Source of the DNA: Serripes groenlandicus
Lineage: Eukaryota; Mollusca; Bivalvia; Cardiida; Cardiidae
DNA length: 64,000 nucleotides
Assembly (NCBI GenBank): GCA_031761405.1
Contig: JASEVX010000001.1
Span: 111,285,643-111,349,642, forward strand
Direction: 5' to 3'
The notes below the pieces were generated by a model. That model searched no databases. It was not told where the DNA came from and saw only the letters and a list, made by a program, of their open reading frames with translations. Below, in pieces: positions 11,426 to 21,849 of the stretch (its first letter is position 1; each line of letters begins with the position of its first letter). Made by a program: the position numbers and the translations under genes.

Positions 11426-11625
11426 ATTAACCTTTTCCCACATGCAGAATTATTTAGCCTCATCTGCAGTAGAATGTCAACCTTTGAAAACAATGTAGTG
11501 ATTAAGAGAAATGGCTCATAATGCCTTTTGCCACAATGTCTATCCTATACATATACAATGCAGTTTTGTTTACAGAGATTTTCCCTGATGTTTCCAAAGT
11601 TTGACCGCTGCATGGCAAATTATTC
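11426..11625 (+). mobile_element. MITE-1 copy, decayed right half
   Basis: attaaccttttcccacatgc, then ctcatctgcagtagaatg, and the centre ggctcataatgccttttgcc. The right arm fades after 'tttgaccgctgcatgg'. Confidence 0.65.
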
Positions 11626-12024
11626 AAATTGAAGTACCGGTAGGTAGATTTACCTGTGGTAAGACTAATTTTATATTAATCTTGTTAAGAAATCAACAAA
11701 CCATAAGTGTCTTTTGTTCTAAATATCTACAAAACTTAGGGCATAAGGACAGCTGTTGCTTTGCCACCACATCAATTATGTATGCATCAAGCCTGTTAAC
11801 TAATCTATAACTTCTCATACCAAGATTTAATTAACATGTTTTTCAGATTTTAAAGATAAATGACCTTTACTTCCTCTTGTGGCTTTAGAGGCAGTGTGTT
11901 TGCTTGTTTTAATTGATGAATAATTGATCATTTCACTGCTTGTTAAGTCTTTGGATCAATGAAACAGCCAAGTCTTCGGAGATCTAGATTATAGGTAGGA
12001 ATGTCAGCAGTAATTTATTTTAAC

Positions 12025-12172
12025 TACACACTTTGATGTATCTGTTGCTACAATGTTTTTCAAATCTATTCAAATAATATAACTTCATATAAGAGAATTC
12101 CAATATTTTTGCTTTGATGTTTTTAAAGTTGACTGCTACAGATTTTGTTTATCTGGGAAGGATTTGATAGAA
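12025..12172 (+). mobile_element. MITE-1 right-half fragment
   Basis: 'gctacaatgtttttcaaatc' and 'gttgactgctacagattttg', ending ctgggaaggatttgat. Confidence 0.55.
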
Positions 12173-12177
12173 TCTTT

Positions 12178-12455
12178 AAAACAAGAGTGCCGTGGAGCGA
12201 ACGCCAACGCTTGTCTGTTTTTTACTAAGTTGATAAAAGGTGCATGTCAAAATAATTATTTAGGCCCGAGTTATGTGACTTGGTAGGCACATTGTGTATT
12301 GTTCCTAGGAAAGTGTGTACCAAGTTTCATTTGAAAATATTGAATTGCTTTTGAGTAAATGAAGTAAGGTTAAAGTTTTGTGACACGCGGACGATGACAA
12401 GGGTATCACAATAGCCTGACTTTTTTTCTTCGAAAAACAGACGAGCTTAAAATCG
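12178..12455 (+). mobile_element. 'caagagtgccgtggagcg' repeat
   Basis: Begins aaaacaagagtgccgtggag, then 'cgccaacgcttgtctg'. A diverged relative lacking the start lies at about 29.15-29.37 kb; the two share 'catgtgacttggta', 'agtttcatttgaa' and 'gacttttttctt'. Bivalve-type dispersed repeat of unknown class. Confidence 0.6.
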
Positions 12456-12516
12456 CTTTCAAAATGTGGCAGCAAACAAAGTTAAGATCTGGATTTTTGA
12501 AACTTTTGACCAGTTA

Positions 12517-12573
12517 ATTTAACCCTTTTCACAAACAGACGCTTTCTTAATTAAGCCTCTGCAGCAGATGATT
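12517..12573 (+). mobile_element. MITE-1 left-end fragment
   Basis: ttaacccttttcacaaacag and gcctctgcagcagatgattg, then an abrupt switch to a different repeat. Confidence 0.7.
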
Positions 12574-12830
12574 GACCCCATGTTTTTTGACCAATCACCA
12601 TGGCTTGAACGAATCTCGTAGAGTGTCACCCAAGGAACATTTCTGCAAAATTATTTGCAATCGGACAAATAGTTTGGGAGGAGAAGATTTTAAAGTTGTC
12701 ACTAAAGCCAATATAAGGCTAACAGCTCCGCCCCCCTGGAAGCCATATTTTAAGACCAATTAACATGGCTTGGTGGAATATGATAGAGATCTCAGTCACC
12801 CAAGGAACATTTCTACAAAATTGTTCGAAA
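12574..12830 (+). mobile_element. 'gcccccctggaagccat' repeat, left part interrupted
   Basis: Two modules of catggcttgaacgaatct and 'gtcacccaaggaacatttct'. The family resumes at 19040, on the other side of the 6.2-kb block, so the block interrupts it. Related modules lie at 4.7 kb. Confidence 0.6.
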
Positions 12831-13147
12831 AATGAAGTTTTTTTAAATAAAACATATTTTTATTAGAAAATACTTACCAGTCATTTAATACCTGATATAT
12901 AATCTCAATACCATTAATTCATCCAGAAAAGAAGCTTGCGCAGCCATGCATAGCCCTCACGCCTGTGTGATATCCACGGCCGCCGTTAATACCGGCGCAC
13001 AGGCCATGTGAACCCCACTTTTAATTTCACCGTTAACTTGCAGCGTTTAGTGTTGGGTGACGACGCGGGGTTGGGAGGCGGGAATCTGAAATGACTGGTA
13101 AGTATTTTCTAATAAAAATATGTTTTACTTAAAAAAACTTCATTTTT
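12831..13147. repeat. inner fold-back at the left end of the 6.2-kb block
   Basis: 12831-12892 (atgaagtttttttaaataaa ... acttaccagtcattt) is repeated in inverted orientation at 13086-13147 (aaatgactggtaagtatttt ... aaacttcatttt) with almost no mismatch. The main left arm therefore sits between two smaller inverted arms of about 60 bp. Confidence 0.85.
12885..13028 (+). repeat. left inverted arm of the 6.2-kb block
   Basis: Runs from ttaccagtcatttaatacct through cggccgccgttaataccggc to ccccacttttaatttc. It pairs with 18860-19016. Confidence 0.9.
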
Positions 13148-15245
13148 ATGTCAAAAATACATTACCAGTCATTTAATACCTGATGACTTTGCAGCATCGG
13201 TCGGGAGGATCGTCCAACACAATGCCGGTCCCGAAAAATCGTAGCACTTGGTAAGAGTACCTACGGTACTACTAAATATAAACACAACCGTTTATGTATT
13301 TAGTAATTTGTGTATTAATTAGGTAAGTACTCGCTGAGAGTCCACTTGTGTGTCCAGAGAGAAATAATTTCTGATTGAAACGTTTTAAGACGTTATCAGA
13401 AGAATCTTATTACTAATTAAAGGAATAGGATATCCAGTGTTAGAATACGCTGCTGAAATATCCTTCTCCTACCAGAGGTTGAATAACCCCTACTGCGGCT
13501 ATTATAGCCCTCGAATGTTTTATAAAGAACTTAAGACCCTTGACAGGGTACAGGATCCTGTTTATGTCTAAGGGAACACAGTTCACAGAAAGGTTGTGAA
13601 ATGTGATGGGTTAGGAAGAACCAAAGGCAATTTGGTCTCAGTAGGAATACAGGTTTATAAAAACGGTTGAATAACCATCCGGCTGTAAAACCTGATGAAA
13701 TTCATTTCTACTTAAAGGAAAGAACTCACTTCCCTGATAGTGTTCGCCAAGCAAGACGAATTTATAAGTCTCAGTTAATAACTTAAGAAGCGGCAGCTTG
13801 CGAAGAACGTAAAAGTTCGGAGAGAAATGGATCTGAACTTTGAAGTTAAACACATTGGAGCATCGAACGATACCTATTGTCGTGCTCAACGCCGAATCTT
13901 AAAGGCGAGAGGTCGGCAACATATGTAAGCATAACTACTGATTGACGTACCTTAATAACACCAATCGGTAAGAACTGTCTACTTCTAAGGAAGATGTAAC
14001 GGTTATGACGATAGGCAGGCCAGAAGGACGTTGAACCACGATCTCTGGGCCAATACTGTGTTTCTAATGTCATTGTCTTATTTAGGCAGTGAATAACGAA
14101 ACCGGAAGTTGACTCATTTGAAATATGGGGGTAATTCTGGGGAGTAATTATTATTGTCACTCCTTAAGCGTAGTATGTGATTGAGAGCTAGAAGCACTAT
14201 TGTCTCCTCTATTGATCACATGTCCTAGGCTGTTAAGCCCGTAGCTGTAATGAGTATTTAACACACTGCCCCGAACTGTAAAACAATTTGGGTGTGGTGT
14301 GAAGCATGTATCGGGCCGTTTCCCCTAATTACTGATCCTGATCCAGGAAATGAGAGTCGGATTCTCAATTAGCGAATCGAGTCTGCCGGAAAGGGCCAGC
14401 TCGACGAGAAACGTCCTACAACTAGTCTCTTGAGGGGAATAGATCCGACTTGCCCATTTTGGGAAATAATTCCAAACGCAGGTAATCGAAGTGAAGTGTT
14501 TGAAAGGAACACTTCCCAGTTTACAATGAAACGACGGTATTCCTCGATGAAAAAGCAACCGGTACGCGGTAATAGGCGTCTGTTAGATCTAAGAAATCGC
14601 TCAGACAGCCGTTCCGGAATGCGTTCCTGATGAAACGGCAAGTTCCATTCTATTACTCGACCGTACTAGACACAATCTGAGTCGATAAGTCTTATTCCGG
14701 TCTTCACCGGCTGTCTTTCTTAGGAACCAGAAGAAAGACGGTTGTAGAAACCACCGAATGGAAGGTTGATACCCACTCTATGGCATTCTTGTTAGAAGAT
14801 TTAATAGAGAGGAGTGCTTCCCTATAGCTGCGGATTAGGGCCAGTGCTCTACTTGGTTGTATGCCAACTAAGCTCCCGTAACCGGGCTTTGATAAGGCAG
14901 GACCAGCGGAAGCAGAAAGCTAGGCTCGAACTTAGCCTGTCTCTTGTGTCTTCACAGGTTGGGCTTCTAAGAATGCCTTTGCAGAAGTCGCTGTACGTTT
15001 CTGTCCCTGTGAACGATGTTGCCGCATACGCCGAAATGCGCCTTATGGACGCAGTGAATGCAGTAACTTTCCACTAATGATAGTCTATTTAGAGTCCAGC
15101 TCCAAATTGTTTTATCATCCGATGGAGCACTGAACCCGATATGTCTCTTATTCGTCAGACAAGACGGGGTCGTGGGTTTTACCCGACGACGTGCAGATTG
15201 ACTAAGGCCGGTTCTGAACCGGAAGGTCAGTGTCCGATTTGACAT

Positions 15246-15412
15246 GGGATCCTATGATTGATTGATTGTGGTTTAACGCCGTTTTTTAACAATTCTCAGT
15301 TATATCACGACGGCCAGTTCACCTACTCATGTATTTCCTGGTTTTCTCACACCAGTACTCCACACAACAATCTTCCCAAGCAACTGGCTACTTTTCCCCA
15401 AAAACTTAGCCC
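15246..15412 (-). mobile_element. SINE with 'ggcgttaaaccacaatcaat' tail, inside the 6.2-kb block
   Basis: On the minus strand: 'gtgtgagaaaaccaggaaat', 'tggccgtcgtgatataactg' and a tail of aaaacggcgttaaaccacaa followed by tcaatcaatc. The same body occurs at 23.34 kb and 60.1 kb. The tail is the type I know from molluscan SINEs. Its presence here means the block was in the genome before this SINE jumped. Confidence 0.75.
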
Positions 15413-16195
15413 ATTGGTGGAAGGAATCCTATGAAGGAGTCATGATCGAGAACTTGATCCCTTTTCCGAAGAAGAATGAGATCGCATTGAATCAACCGTA
15501 GGGCCGAGCTCATGTATGAGAGAGTTCACAGAGTGAATATCCTCTGGGAACGGCTGATCCCGGTAGGCCAGCATAGGGGATTGATTTATCAAATGAATCT
15601 CTCCCTTTTAATACCGTCCGACATCGACTCGTCCCAACAATTGGTACGATGGGTGTTACTTGGGAGGAGTGTAGTTCCTTGAGACGTACTCTCTCCTCCC
15701 TGGGGACCGACATAACTATTTGACCGGTACTCCCCATACCCGATGTCCGACGGTTCAATCGGCTATGTCCCAGCATACTGCCTGATTGACTGCCGAAAGG
15801 TTATGTCCTAAGACATTGCCCAGTTGACCGGTCTTCAAGTGACTGTGTCCGAGAACATTTGTCAATTGGAATTCTGTAGAATTCCGAAGAATTCATAGAA
15901 GAATTTTGTTTACACGGTGACCGTTTGCACAACCGTTTATGCCCAGTGACTAATTGATTACTCGGTAGGCACTTGACTCATTCTCTAGCACTATCGACTC
16001 ATTACATTCATATGAGTGTAAGGAACGACAACTCTGCGAAGGAGATTTGCACACCCGGTTTAAATGTCAAGGGTTATGTCATAAGATTGACAAAACGGTT
16101 ACCCGCTATCCGGTTTCCGGAGTCAACTTGACTTAACGACTGCTCGTTACCCAGCTCTGGGTATGTTCAGTAATGGTAGCTCCCTCTGACCATTA

Positions 16196-16337
16196 CTGTC
16201 CGGTTGACTAATGATCGGCTGATGTGAGGCTGCTCTATCACCTGTCTCCAAAGACTTCTGTCCGCAGACATTATAACTTGGCACTCTGTAGGAGTCCGAG
16301 GACTGCTGTACTGCAGAGTGTAGGTTTTGCTCGAAAT
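16196..16337 (+). repeat. internal duplicate, first copy
   Basis: 'ccggttgactaatgat', 'gctgctctatcacc', 'tctgtccgcagacattataa' and 'gtccgaggactgct' recur in the same order at about 17526-17652, roughly 1.33 kb downstream. Confidence 0.85.
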
Positions 16338-16931
16338 CATTACAGGTTTTAACGACGTTTTAGCGTCAACCTTCGGGCATAAAGTATTAGGCACCACCCT
16401 AAATACTTCCTAATGTTCTGCTGTAGAGATCAACGCTCTACAGCCGGCTCGTCATCTGAAGAGGACTGCCCCCCCCCCACCTGTCAGACGAAGAGGTGGG
16501 AGAGTGTCGAGCCCTACGATGCTTGACTCTAACCCGTCTTTCAACTGAAAGACACAACAGTCTTATAAAAGTAGGAGAATGGATTGAAAATAATATTCAA
16601 TCTGTGTGTACATTATTGTTGTGTTAAGGTGTCGATCGTGTGATATGGATCTCCTCTCCGCAGTAGAGAGAGGTCGCACTGGATCGATCGTCAGGGCCGA
16701 ACTTACCGGATGGGACGGTCTCGACCTCCCTTTTACGTAAAACCTGAGTTATTCCGATCGGGGGTTGCCTTTCTCAGGACTGCCTCTTCGAGAGGTGTCC
16801 TTCCGGGAACAGTAAATTCCCATAAGGTGGGTATTGCTGATCCCGGTAGGCTTGGTTAACCCGCCTATCACCGATCCGTTACATCTTTTGAAACGGAGCT
16901 TGGTATCGGGGAAGGAGTGGTATCCTTAGAG

Positions 16932-17200
16932 AAGTACAATGTTCCCCTTGGAGAAACGGAAAGATTTCTCTGTCCTGTACTCCCTATAACTGGATATCTG
17001 AGCCTGGTGCGTAATGACCAGTGTTTTGAATATCCGTACTCTTCTATTCTCATTCTTATGAGGAGTGTAATCCCTACAGAAGTACACTGTTCCCCTTGGA
17101 GAACGGAAAGATTTCTCTGTCCTGTACTCCCTATAACCGATGTTAGACGGTTGGATATCTGAGCCTGGTGCGTAATGACCAGTGTTTTGAATATCCGTAT
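16932..17200 (+). repeat. two direct repeats of about 148 bp spacing
   Basis: 'gttccccttggaga' at 16941 and 17089 is followed both times by 'cggaaagatttctctgtcct', 'gtactccctataac' and 'ggatatctgagcctggtgcg'. Small indels separate the copies. Confidence 0.9.
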
Positions 17201-17252
17201 AGACAGGTTGTGCGAAGAACAAGTGATACTAGTATCAAGTCGTGAAGCACGG

Positions 17253-17500
17253 AGCCCGGTTGACCGGTCGCGTCATGGCTTATTGACTGACTGGTTGATT
17301 GGTCCATTCATGGCTAAATGAATGACAAATCACGTCATGGTTAAATGACTGCCCGGTCGCGTCATGTTAAACTGACTACCCGGTCGCATCATGGCTAATG
17401 ACTGACCGGTGACCGTCGCGTCATCGCTAAATGACTGCCCGGTTGCCCGGTGACTGGTCGCGCCTAGGCGAAATGACTGACCGGTTGCCCGGTACCCGGA
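17253..17500 (+). repeat. degenerate short tandem array, 'atgactgcccggtcgcgtca' motif
   Basis: About seven or eight loosely repeated modules of roughly 28-38 bp, each with a CCGGT and a 'cgtcatggctaaatgac'-like part. Similar 'ttgaccggt...gtgtcc' modules appear around 15760-15860. Confidence 0.75.
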
Positions 17501-17525
17501 GTCATATAGGTTTTGTTTGCAAGCA

Positions 17526-17652
17526 TTACCCGGTTGACTAATGATAGGCAGTTGTGAAGCTGCTCTATCACCGGTCTCCAAAGAATTCTGTCCGCAGACA
17601 TTATAATTTGGCACTATGTAAGCGTCCGAGGACTGCTTACTGCAGAGTGTGG
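17526..17652 (+). repeat. internal duplicate, second copy
   Basis: Partner of 16196-16337. It keeps 'tctccaaagaattctgtccg' and 'gtccgaggactgcttactgc'. Confidence 0.85.
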
Positions 17653-17906
17653 TGTTAGAGGTGGCCAATCAGTGAGGTTTCCCTTTGATTGTCCCATGGC
17701 GTCTCCCGAAGGTTCAGCCCCAACACCTGGCGTCAGATAATGTCGTTCAGCAGACGGTAGCTCACTCTTGAGGCCAACCATCACCGTGTCCGTACAGTTT
17801 CTGTCCCGAAGGCCTTTGTTTCCCGACGAAATAACAGACACCCGAAGCTGCCATCCGCTCCTCCGTGTCCCGCGAAGGACCAGCCGAAGCTGAGGGGGGA
17901 AGCTGT

Positions 17907-18080
17907 CAGAGCTCCAGATAAAGGGCGTTTGCATGTTCTAAAATCCTTATTTGACCCTCTTACCCTATGCTGTGGGTACTGAGCACCCACAGCATAGGGT
18001 TTGTTTCCTAAGAGAGAAATTGTGGGAAAAATAGCTGCTACACCTCATTATCTGGACCTCTGAGCGGTTGTGCGGAGTGA
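17907..18080. repeat. dispersed module with a perfect 16-bp hairpin, copy 1
   Basis: Shares 'tcagagctc', 'gcatgttctaaaatc', 'ttatttgaccct', 'gggtttg', 'attgtgggaaaa' and 'tctggac' in order with 43833-44030, outside the block. The hairpin is at 17962-17977 and 17985-18000 (ACCCTATGCTGTGGGT and its exact complement, 7-nt loop). Confidence 0.8.
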
Positions 18081-18376
18081 AGAAGGAACAGCTCTGACCT
18101 TCTGCTCCCTCAACACAGCCGCGGAGCCTGATTGTTGGGAGAACCCCTCAAACTCCGCTTAACTCGTAGAGCTAAGAGAAACCTTTTTAGGGGTCTTCTT
18201 ACTCTTCCAGCTTTTGTGAGTCCTCCTCAACCCAGACTGTTTCCAAACGGAAGCAGGCCAGGAAGAGAAGTACTCACAGGGTGAATCCTGTGTGTACTTA
18301 GTGAACGCAAAACAGGACAGATGCGTGTCTCATACGGCCGTTATGAGTCACGCCTCTGATCACCACTATGTGACAT

Positions 18377-18595
18377 AGAATATATATGAAACTAAACAAT
18401 TTATACGATTCAAAAAAAAATATAAAAAAAAAAATCTTATTTTTATTTTCTACTATACCCGTTGATAACGGAACGTATTTCAATGAAAAAGATTATACAA
18501 ATATTTTCCAAAATTGTTCATGTTTAATTAATATACATAATGTAATACAAGGCGATAATAATATATTATCGCTAATAGGGTCGGTGTAACTATAA
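18377..18595. other. very AT-rich segment of the 6.2-kb block
   Basis: Runs of A and T with 'aatatatat' and 'gataataatatattatcgc' contrast with the GC-richer interior to the left. No gene seen. Confidence 0.5.
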
Positions 18596-18859
18596 CCGTT
18601 GACAGAATGAATGGCCATTACCGCACCCGATACGTAACTGAAATAGTGGGTGGGGTAACCCACCGTGACTTCTCAGTTAGTTGTGTGTACAAAAAACAAC
18701 TTAATTACAATTAATAATTTACACAATTATGTTGTTAGATTGTTAATGTAGTTGAATGACTGAATGAATTATAACTTGTTTAAGGTAAATGCCTTAAACA
18801 GACAAAGAAATAAATTATAAAATTGAAATAAATTCTTAGCTGTCAGTTCGGTGTGTCCA

Positions 18860-19016
18860 GAAATTAAAAAGTGGGGTTCACATGGCCTGTGCGCCGGTAT
18901 TAACGGCGGCCGTGTATATCACACAGGCTTGAGGGCTATGCATGGCTGTGCAAGCTTCTTTTCTGGATGAATTAACGGTATTGAGATTATATATCAGGTA
19001 TTAAATGACTCGTAAT
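18860..19016 (-). repeat. right inverted arm of the 6.2-kb block
   Basis: Reverse complement of 12885-13028, from gaaattaaaaagtggggttc to ggtattaaatgactcgtaat. There are only a few substitutions between the arms. Confidence 0.9.
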
Positions 19017-19039
19017 GTATTTTTTAATGTATTAATAAA

Positions 19040-19690
19040 GGAAAACAGCCCTGCCCCCTGGCGGCCATGTTTTCCAACCAAATTCAACATGGCTTGAAGG
19101 AATCTGATAGTTCACTATAGCCATATAAGGCAAAATAACCCTGCCCCCTGGAAGCCATGTTTTTCAACCAATCAACATGGCTTGAAGGAATCTGACAGAG
19201 GGTCAGTCACCCAAGGAATATTTCTACAAAACTATTTTAAAATCAGCCAGACACTTTCGGAGGAGAAGATTTTTTAAGTTTTCACTAAAGCCATCCATAT
19301 AAGGCAAAATAGCCCTGCCCCCTGGCGGCAATGTTTTTCTACCAATCAACATGGCTTGAAGGAATCTGATAGAGGGTCATCCAAGAAACATTTCTACAAA
19401 ATGATGGCCAAAATCAGCCAACCAGTTTAGGAGGAGAAGAATTTGAAAGTTGTTTCTTTCGGTTGCCAGTGAAACCAGAACTTTGAATGGATCTAAAAGA
19501 TTTGAAAGAATTTAGAAGAGGACATTCAGAGGATGCTTCCTATGAAGTTTCATACCAATTGGCCAAGTTGTTACTAGGGAGAAGTAATTTGTAGCAAAAA
19601 AGTGACGGGCGGACGGACGCACAACGGACAATTCGCCATGACATAAGCTCGACTAGCTTTCAGCCATTGTAGCCAAAAATTGTGTCAAAA
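19040..19690 (+). mobile_element. 'gccccctggcggccatgttt' repeat, three modules plus tail
   Basis: Modules start near 19050, 19140 and 19315, each with 'ccctgccccctgg' and 'catggcttgaaggaatctga'. A tail follows with 'agtttcataccaattggcca' and 'gacgggcggacggacg', ending near 'cataagctcgactagct'. It continues the family interrupted at 12830. Confidence 0.7.
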
Positions 19691-19702
19691 GGAAATTTTG
19701 CT

Positions 19703-20018
19703 AAAAAACTAGAATGGAGTGCTCCCCGGAGCATGTGTGTCACCTGCCGGGGCCTTGTCAGAAAATTTTAATTTTTGACAGAAAAGGGGCAATAACTCGG
19801 ATATAAAAATATTTGGATTATCCCCCTGTTGTGAACCCATCACAAAGATTGATATAAACATTTGTCAGAAGTTTCAATCCAATCCTTTGAGTAGAAAAAA
19901 AGTTATTTGAAAACGTGACGAAAAAGTGTGACGACAGACAGACGGATGGACAGACAGACGCCGGACAAAAAAAAAAGTAATCCCTAAGTGCCTACCATGC
20001 TACGCAGGTGACACAAAA
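19703..20018 (+). mobile_element. 'gagtgctccccggagcatg' repeat, copy 1
   Basis: Runs from aactagaatggagtgctccc through 'cacctgccggggccttgtca' and 'ggggcaataactc' to 'gacgccggacaaaaaaaaaa' and 'ctaccatgctacgcaggtga'. A second copy lies at 26993-27528. MITE-1 pieces flank it (a 'tgtcaaaaggaaattttgct' half on the left, the right arm after 20020), so it seems to have landed in a MITE-1 copy. Class unknown. Confidence 0.75.
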
Positions 20019-20021
20019 AGA

Positions 20022-20144
20022 TAAATTTCTCTTTGCAACTCTATTAAAAAATATAATTTCATTACAAATATTTATCCCATTTTTGCCTAGATATTAAGTG
20101 GTCTGCTGAAGATTTGTTTTATGTTGGAATATTGAAAGGGTTAA
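20022..20144 (+). mobile_element. MITE-1 right half
   Basis: 'aatttctctttgcaactcta', 'gtggtctgctgaagatttgt' and the end gaaagggttaa. The left half is probably at 19665-19700. Confidence 0.65.
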
Positions 20145-20475
20145 CCAATCCATGATATCTGTTTTTAGAGGAAACAAAAGTAACATCTGGATTTTAATAT
20201 GATACAGTTTAAAAAATTGACGGAAAAAGAGAAATAGTTTGCTTCCGGTAAAATATTTCAACTTGATTATTCTGGAGGCATCAACAGTATTGCATATATA
20301 ATGATATATCATTGAGTCTCTTAGTTCATTGGTCCAGCACTAAGGTACTGATTGCAATTGTCCTGATGACATAATTCTAATGAATACCATACATAATTGG
20401 CTTAAACACCTACCCAAATAGAACACATCTACAGCAGCCGATTTCGAAAATATCTAGCATAGGCAAATCTCTTAT

Positions 20476-20662
20476 TTAACCCTTTCACACATGCAAAAAA
20501 CTTTGAAAACGTCTTGGTTAAGATAACCTCTGTAAAAGAAAGAATAATTTATAGCTATAGTTGAAAACATCATGAGCAATTTCTCCTTTTGGCACAATAA
20601 TTTGATTCAAAAGTTGTCTGCTGCAGAGGCGTCATAAAGCGTCTTATGAGTAAAAGGTTTAA
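20476..20662 (-). mobile_element. MITE-1 copy
   Basis: ttaaccctttcacacatgca at the left; gtctgctgcagaggcgtcat and gtaaaaggtttaa at the right. The left arm is shortened. Confidence 0.75.
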
Positions 20663-20769
20663 TGAATGTTTAAAAATACTGTGGCAAAAGGAGTATGAGC
20701 AATTTCTCATTTTGTCACAATATTCTCAAAAGCAATCTGCATGTGGTGAAGGGTACATCCTTATCCTGC

Positions 20770-20996
20770 TTAACCCTTTCCCTCATATAGACGCTTTCTG
20801 ACGCCTCTGCAGCAGACAGGTTTTTGTAAACATAGTGACAAAAGAAGAAATTGCTCAAAACAAGCAATACTCCTTTTGTCACAATGTTTTCCACTTAAAG
20901 TCATAGGTTATCCATTTAAATATAGAGATTTTCCAATTTTTGACAAATTATGTTCAGTCGTCTGCTGCAGAATTGTCGTATGAGGGAAAGGGTTAA
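20770..20996 (+). mobile_element. MITE-1 copy, intact, young subfamily
   Basis: TTAACCCTTTCCCTCATATA to cgtatgagggaaagggTTAA. All internal blocks are present, and one change (aagcaatactcc) weakens the central palindrome. Confidence 0.92.
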
Positions 20997-21020
20997 TCCT
21001 TCAACTGGAATCAGCATCTA

Positions 21021-21252
21021 TTTACTCTTTTCCACAAAAAGACGCTTTCTGACGCCTCTACAGAAGACAGTTTTTGAAAACATTGTGACAAAAGAAGAAA
21101 TTGCTCATAATGAGCAATTTTTCCAAAATTAGTCACAATGTTTTCAACTCTATCCAATAATTAAACTATAAAATAAAGAAATATTTCCTATTTTTGTCAA
21201 TATGTTTTCAAAGTTGTCTGCTGCGAATTGTTGTATGTGGAATAGGGTTTAA
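21021..21252 (+). mobile_element. MITE-1 copy
   Basis: 'aaagacgctttctgacgcct' and the centre ctcataatgagcaatttttc. The right end is decayed to gtggaatagggtttaa. Confidence 0.8.
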
Positions 21253-21279
21253 GCTCTTGCATATAAATGTAACGATTTT

Positions 21280-21496
21280 ATCAGGCATACAACAAATCTT
21301 CTGCATTCAGCAGAAGACTTTGAAAACATCTATGTAGCACAACTGATAATCTCCATCAAAGAAAGTATCATTATTGAAAAGACAATTATTGTGGCAAAAA
21401 AGTAGAAATCACTTATTACGAGAACTATGAGCAATTTTTCCTTCAGTCACAATGTTTTCATTTGCTGCAGATGCTTCAAAATAGGAAAGGGGTAAA
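21280..21496 (-). mobile_element. MITE-1 copy, old
   Basis: 'acaacaaatcttctgcattc', 'gcagaagactttgaaaacat' and 'tttgctgcagatgcttcaaa', ending aggaaaggggtaa. Confidence 0.7.
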
Positions 21497-21644
21497 TGAA
21501 TGAGCATGCATGTCCATGGTTCTAGTGGGCTTCATTGTTTAAAGTCGTGCAGGGCATGATAAATACTCTCAGATGACAGCGTGCTCAATTATTTCTATTA
21601 AATCCAAAATTATTAATTCTTTTTCAACTCTAAACAGTGATCAA

Positions 21645-21842
21645 ACCACCAACCCGATGCTTCTTCAGCAGATAACTTTTGAAAGCATTGTGACAAAAGG
21701 AGAAGTTGCAATTTCTTCTTTTGCCATTAGTGATTTCAAACTTAATCAATAATTATTCTTTCCCTTAAAGAGAGATTCTATATTTTTGGCAAAATATTTT
21801 CAGACATATGTTACATGTTTCTTGTATGTGATAAAAGGTTAA
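21645..21842 (+). mobile_element. MITE-1 copy, old
   Basis: 'cagcagataacttttgaaag', 'tgacaaaaggagaagttgca' and a degraded right arm ending gataaaaggttaaa. Confidence 0.6.
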
Positions 21843-21849
21843 ATAGAAG

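Larger units (their letters stand above)
12831..19020. mobile_element. 6.2-kb block bounded by inverted arms; probable non-autonomous DNA transposon
   Basis: Inverted arms at about 12885-13028 and 18860-19016 match with only a handful of differences; both contain ggccatgtgaaccccactt or its complement. The same older repeat is recognisable on both sides (12574-12830 and 19040-19690), which shows that the block was inserted. The interior is visibly more GC-rich than the window average, contains internal duplications, a short tandem array, a perfect hairpin and one younger SINE, and has no frame longer than about 112 codons that I can recognise. Long arms suggest a Mutator-like or other TIR transposon that relies on a transposase elsewhere. 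A decayed autonomous element or a captured host segment are alternatives. The exact target duplication is not clear. Confidence 0.7.

Noticed and set aside
13638..17990. Genes in the many 60-112-codon frames of the GC-richer block
   Set aside because: Frames overlap on both strands as expected from fewer AT-rich stops. None reads like a known domain and none repeats between the internal duplicates in a conserved frame.
17962..18000. Transcription terminator or histone-type 3' stem
   Set aside because: The stem is perfect but has no U-run after it and no histone gene before it. It lies in a dispersed repeat module.
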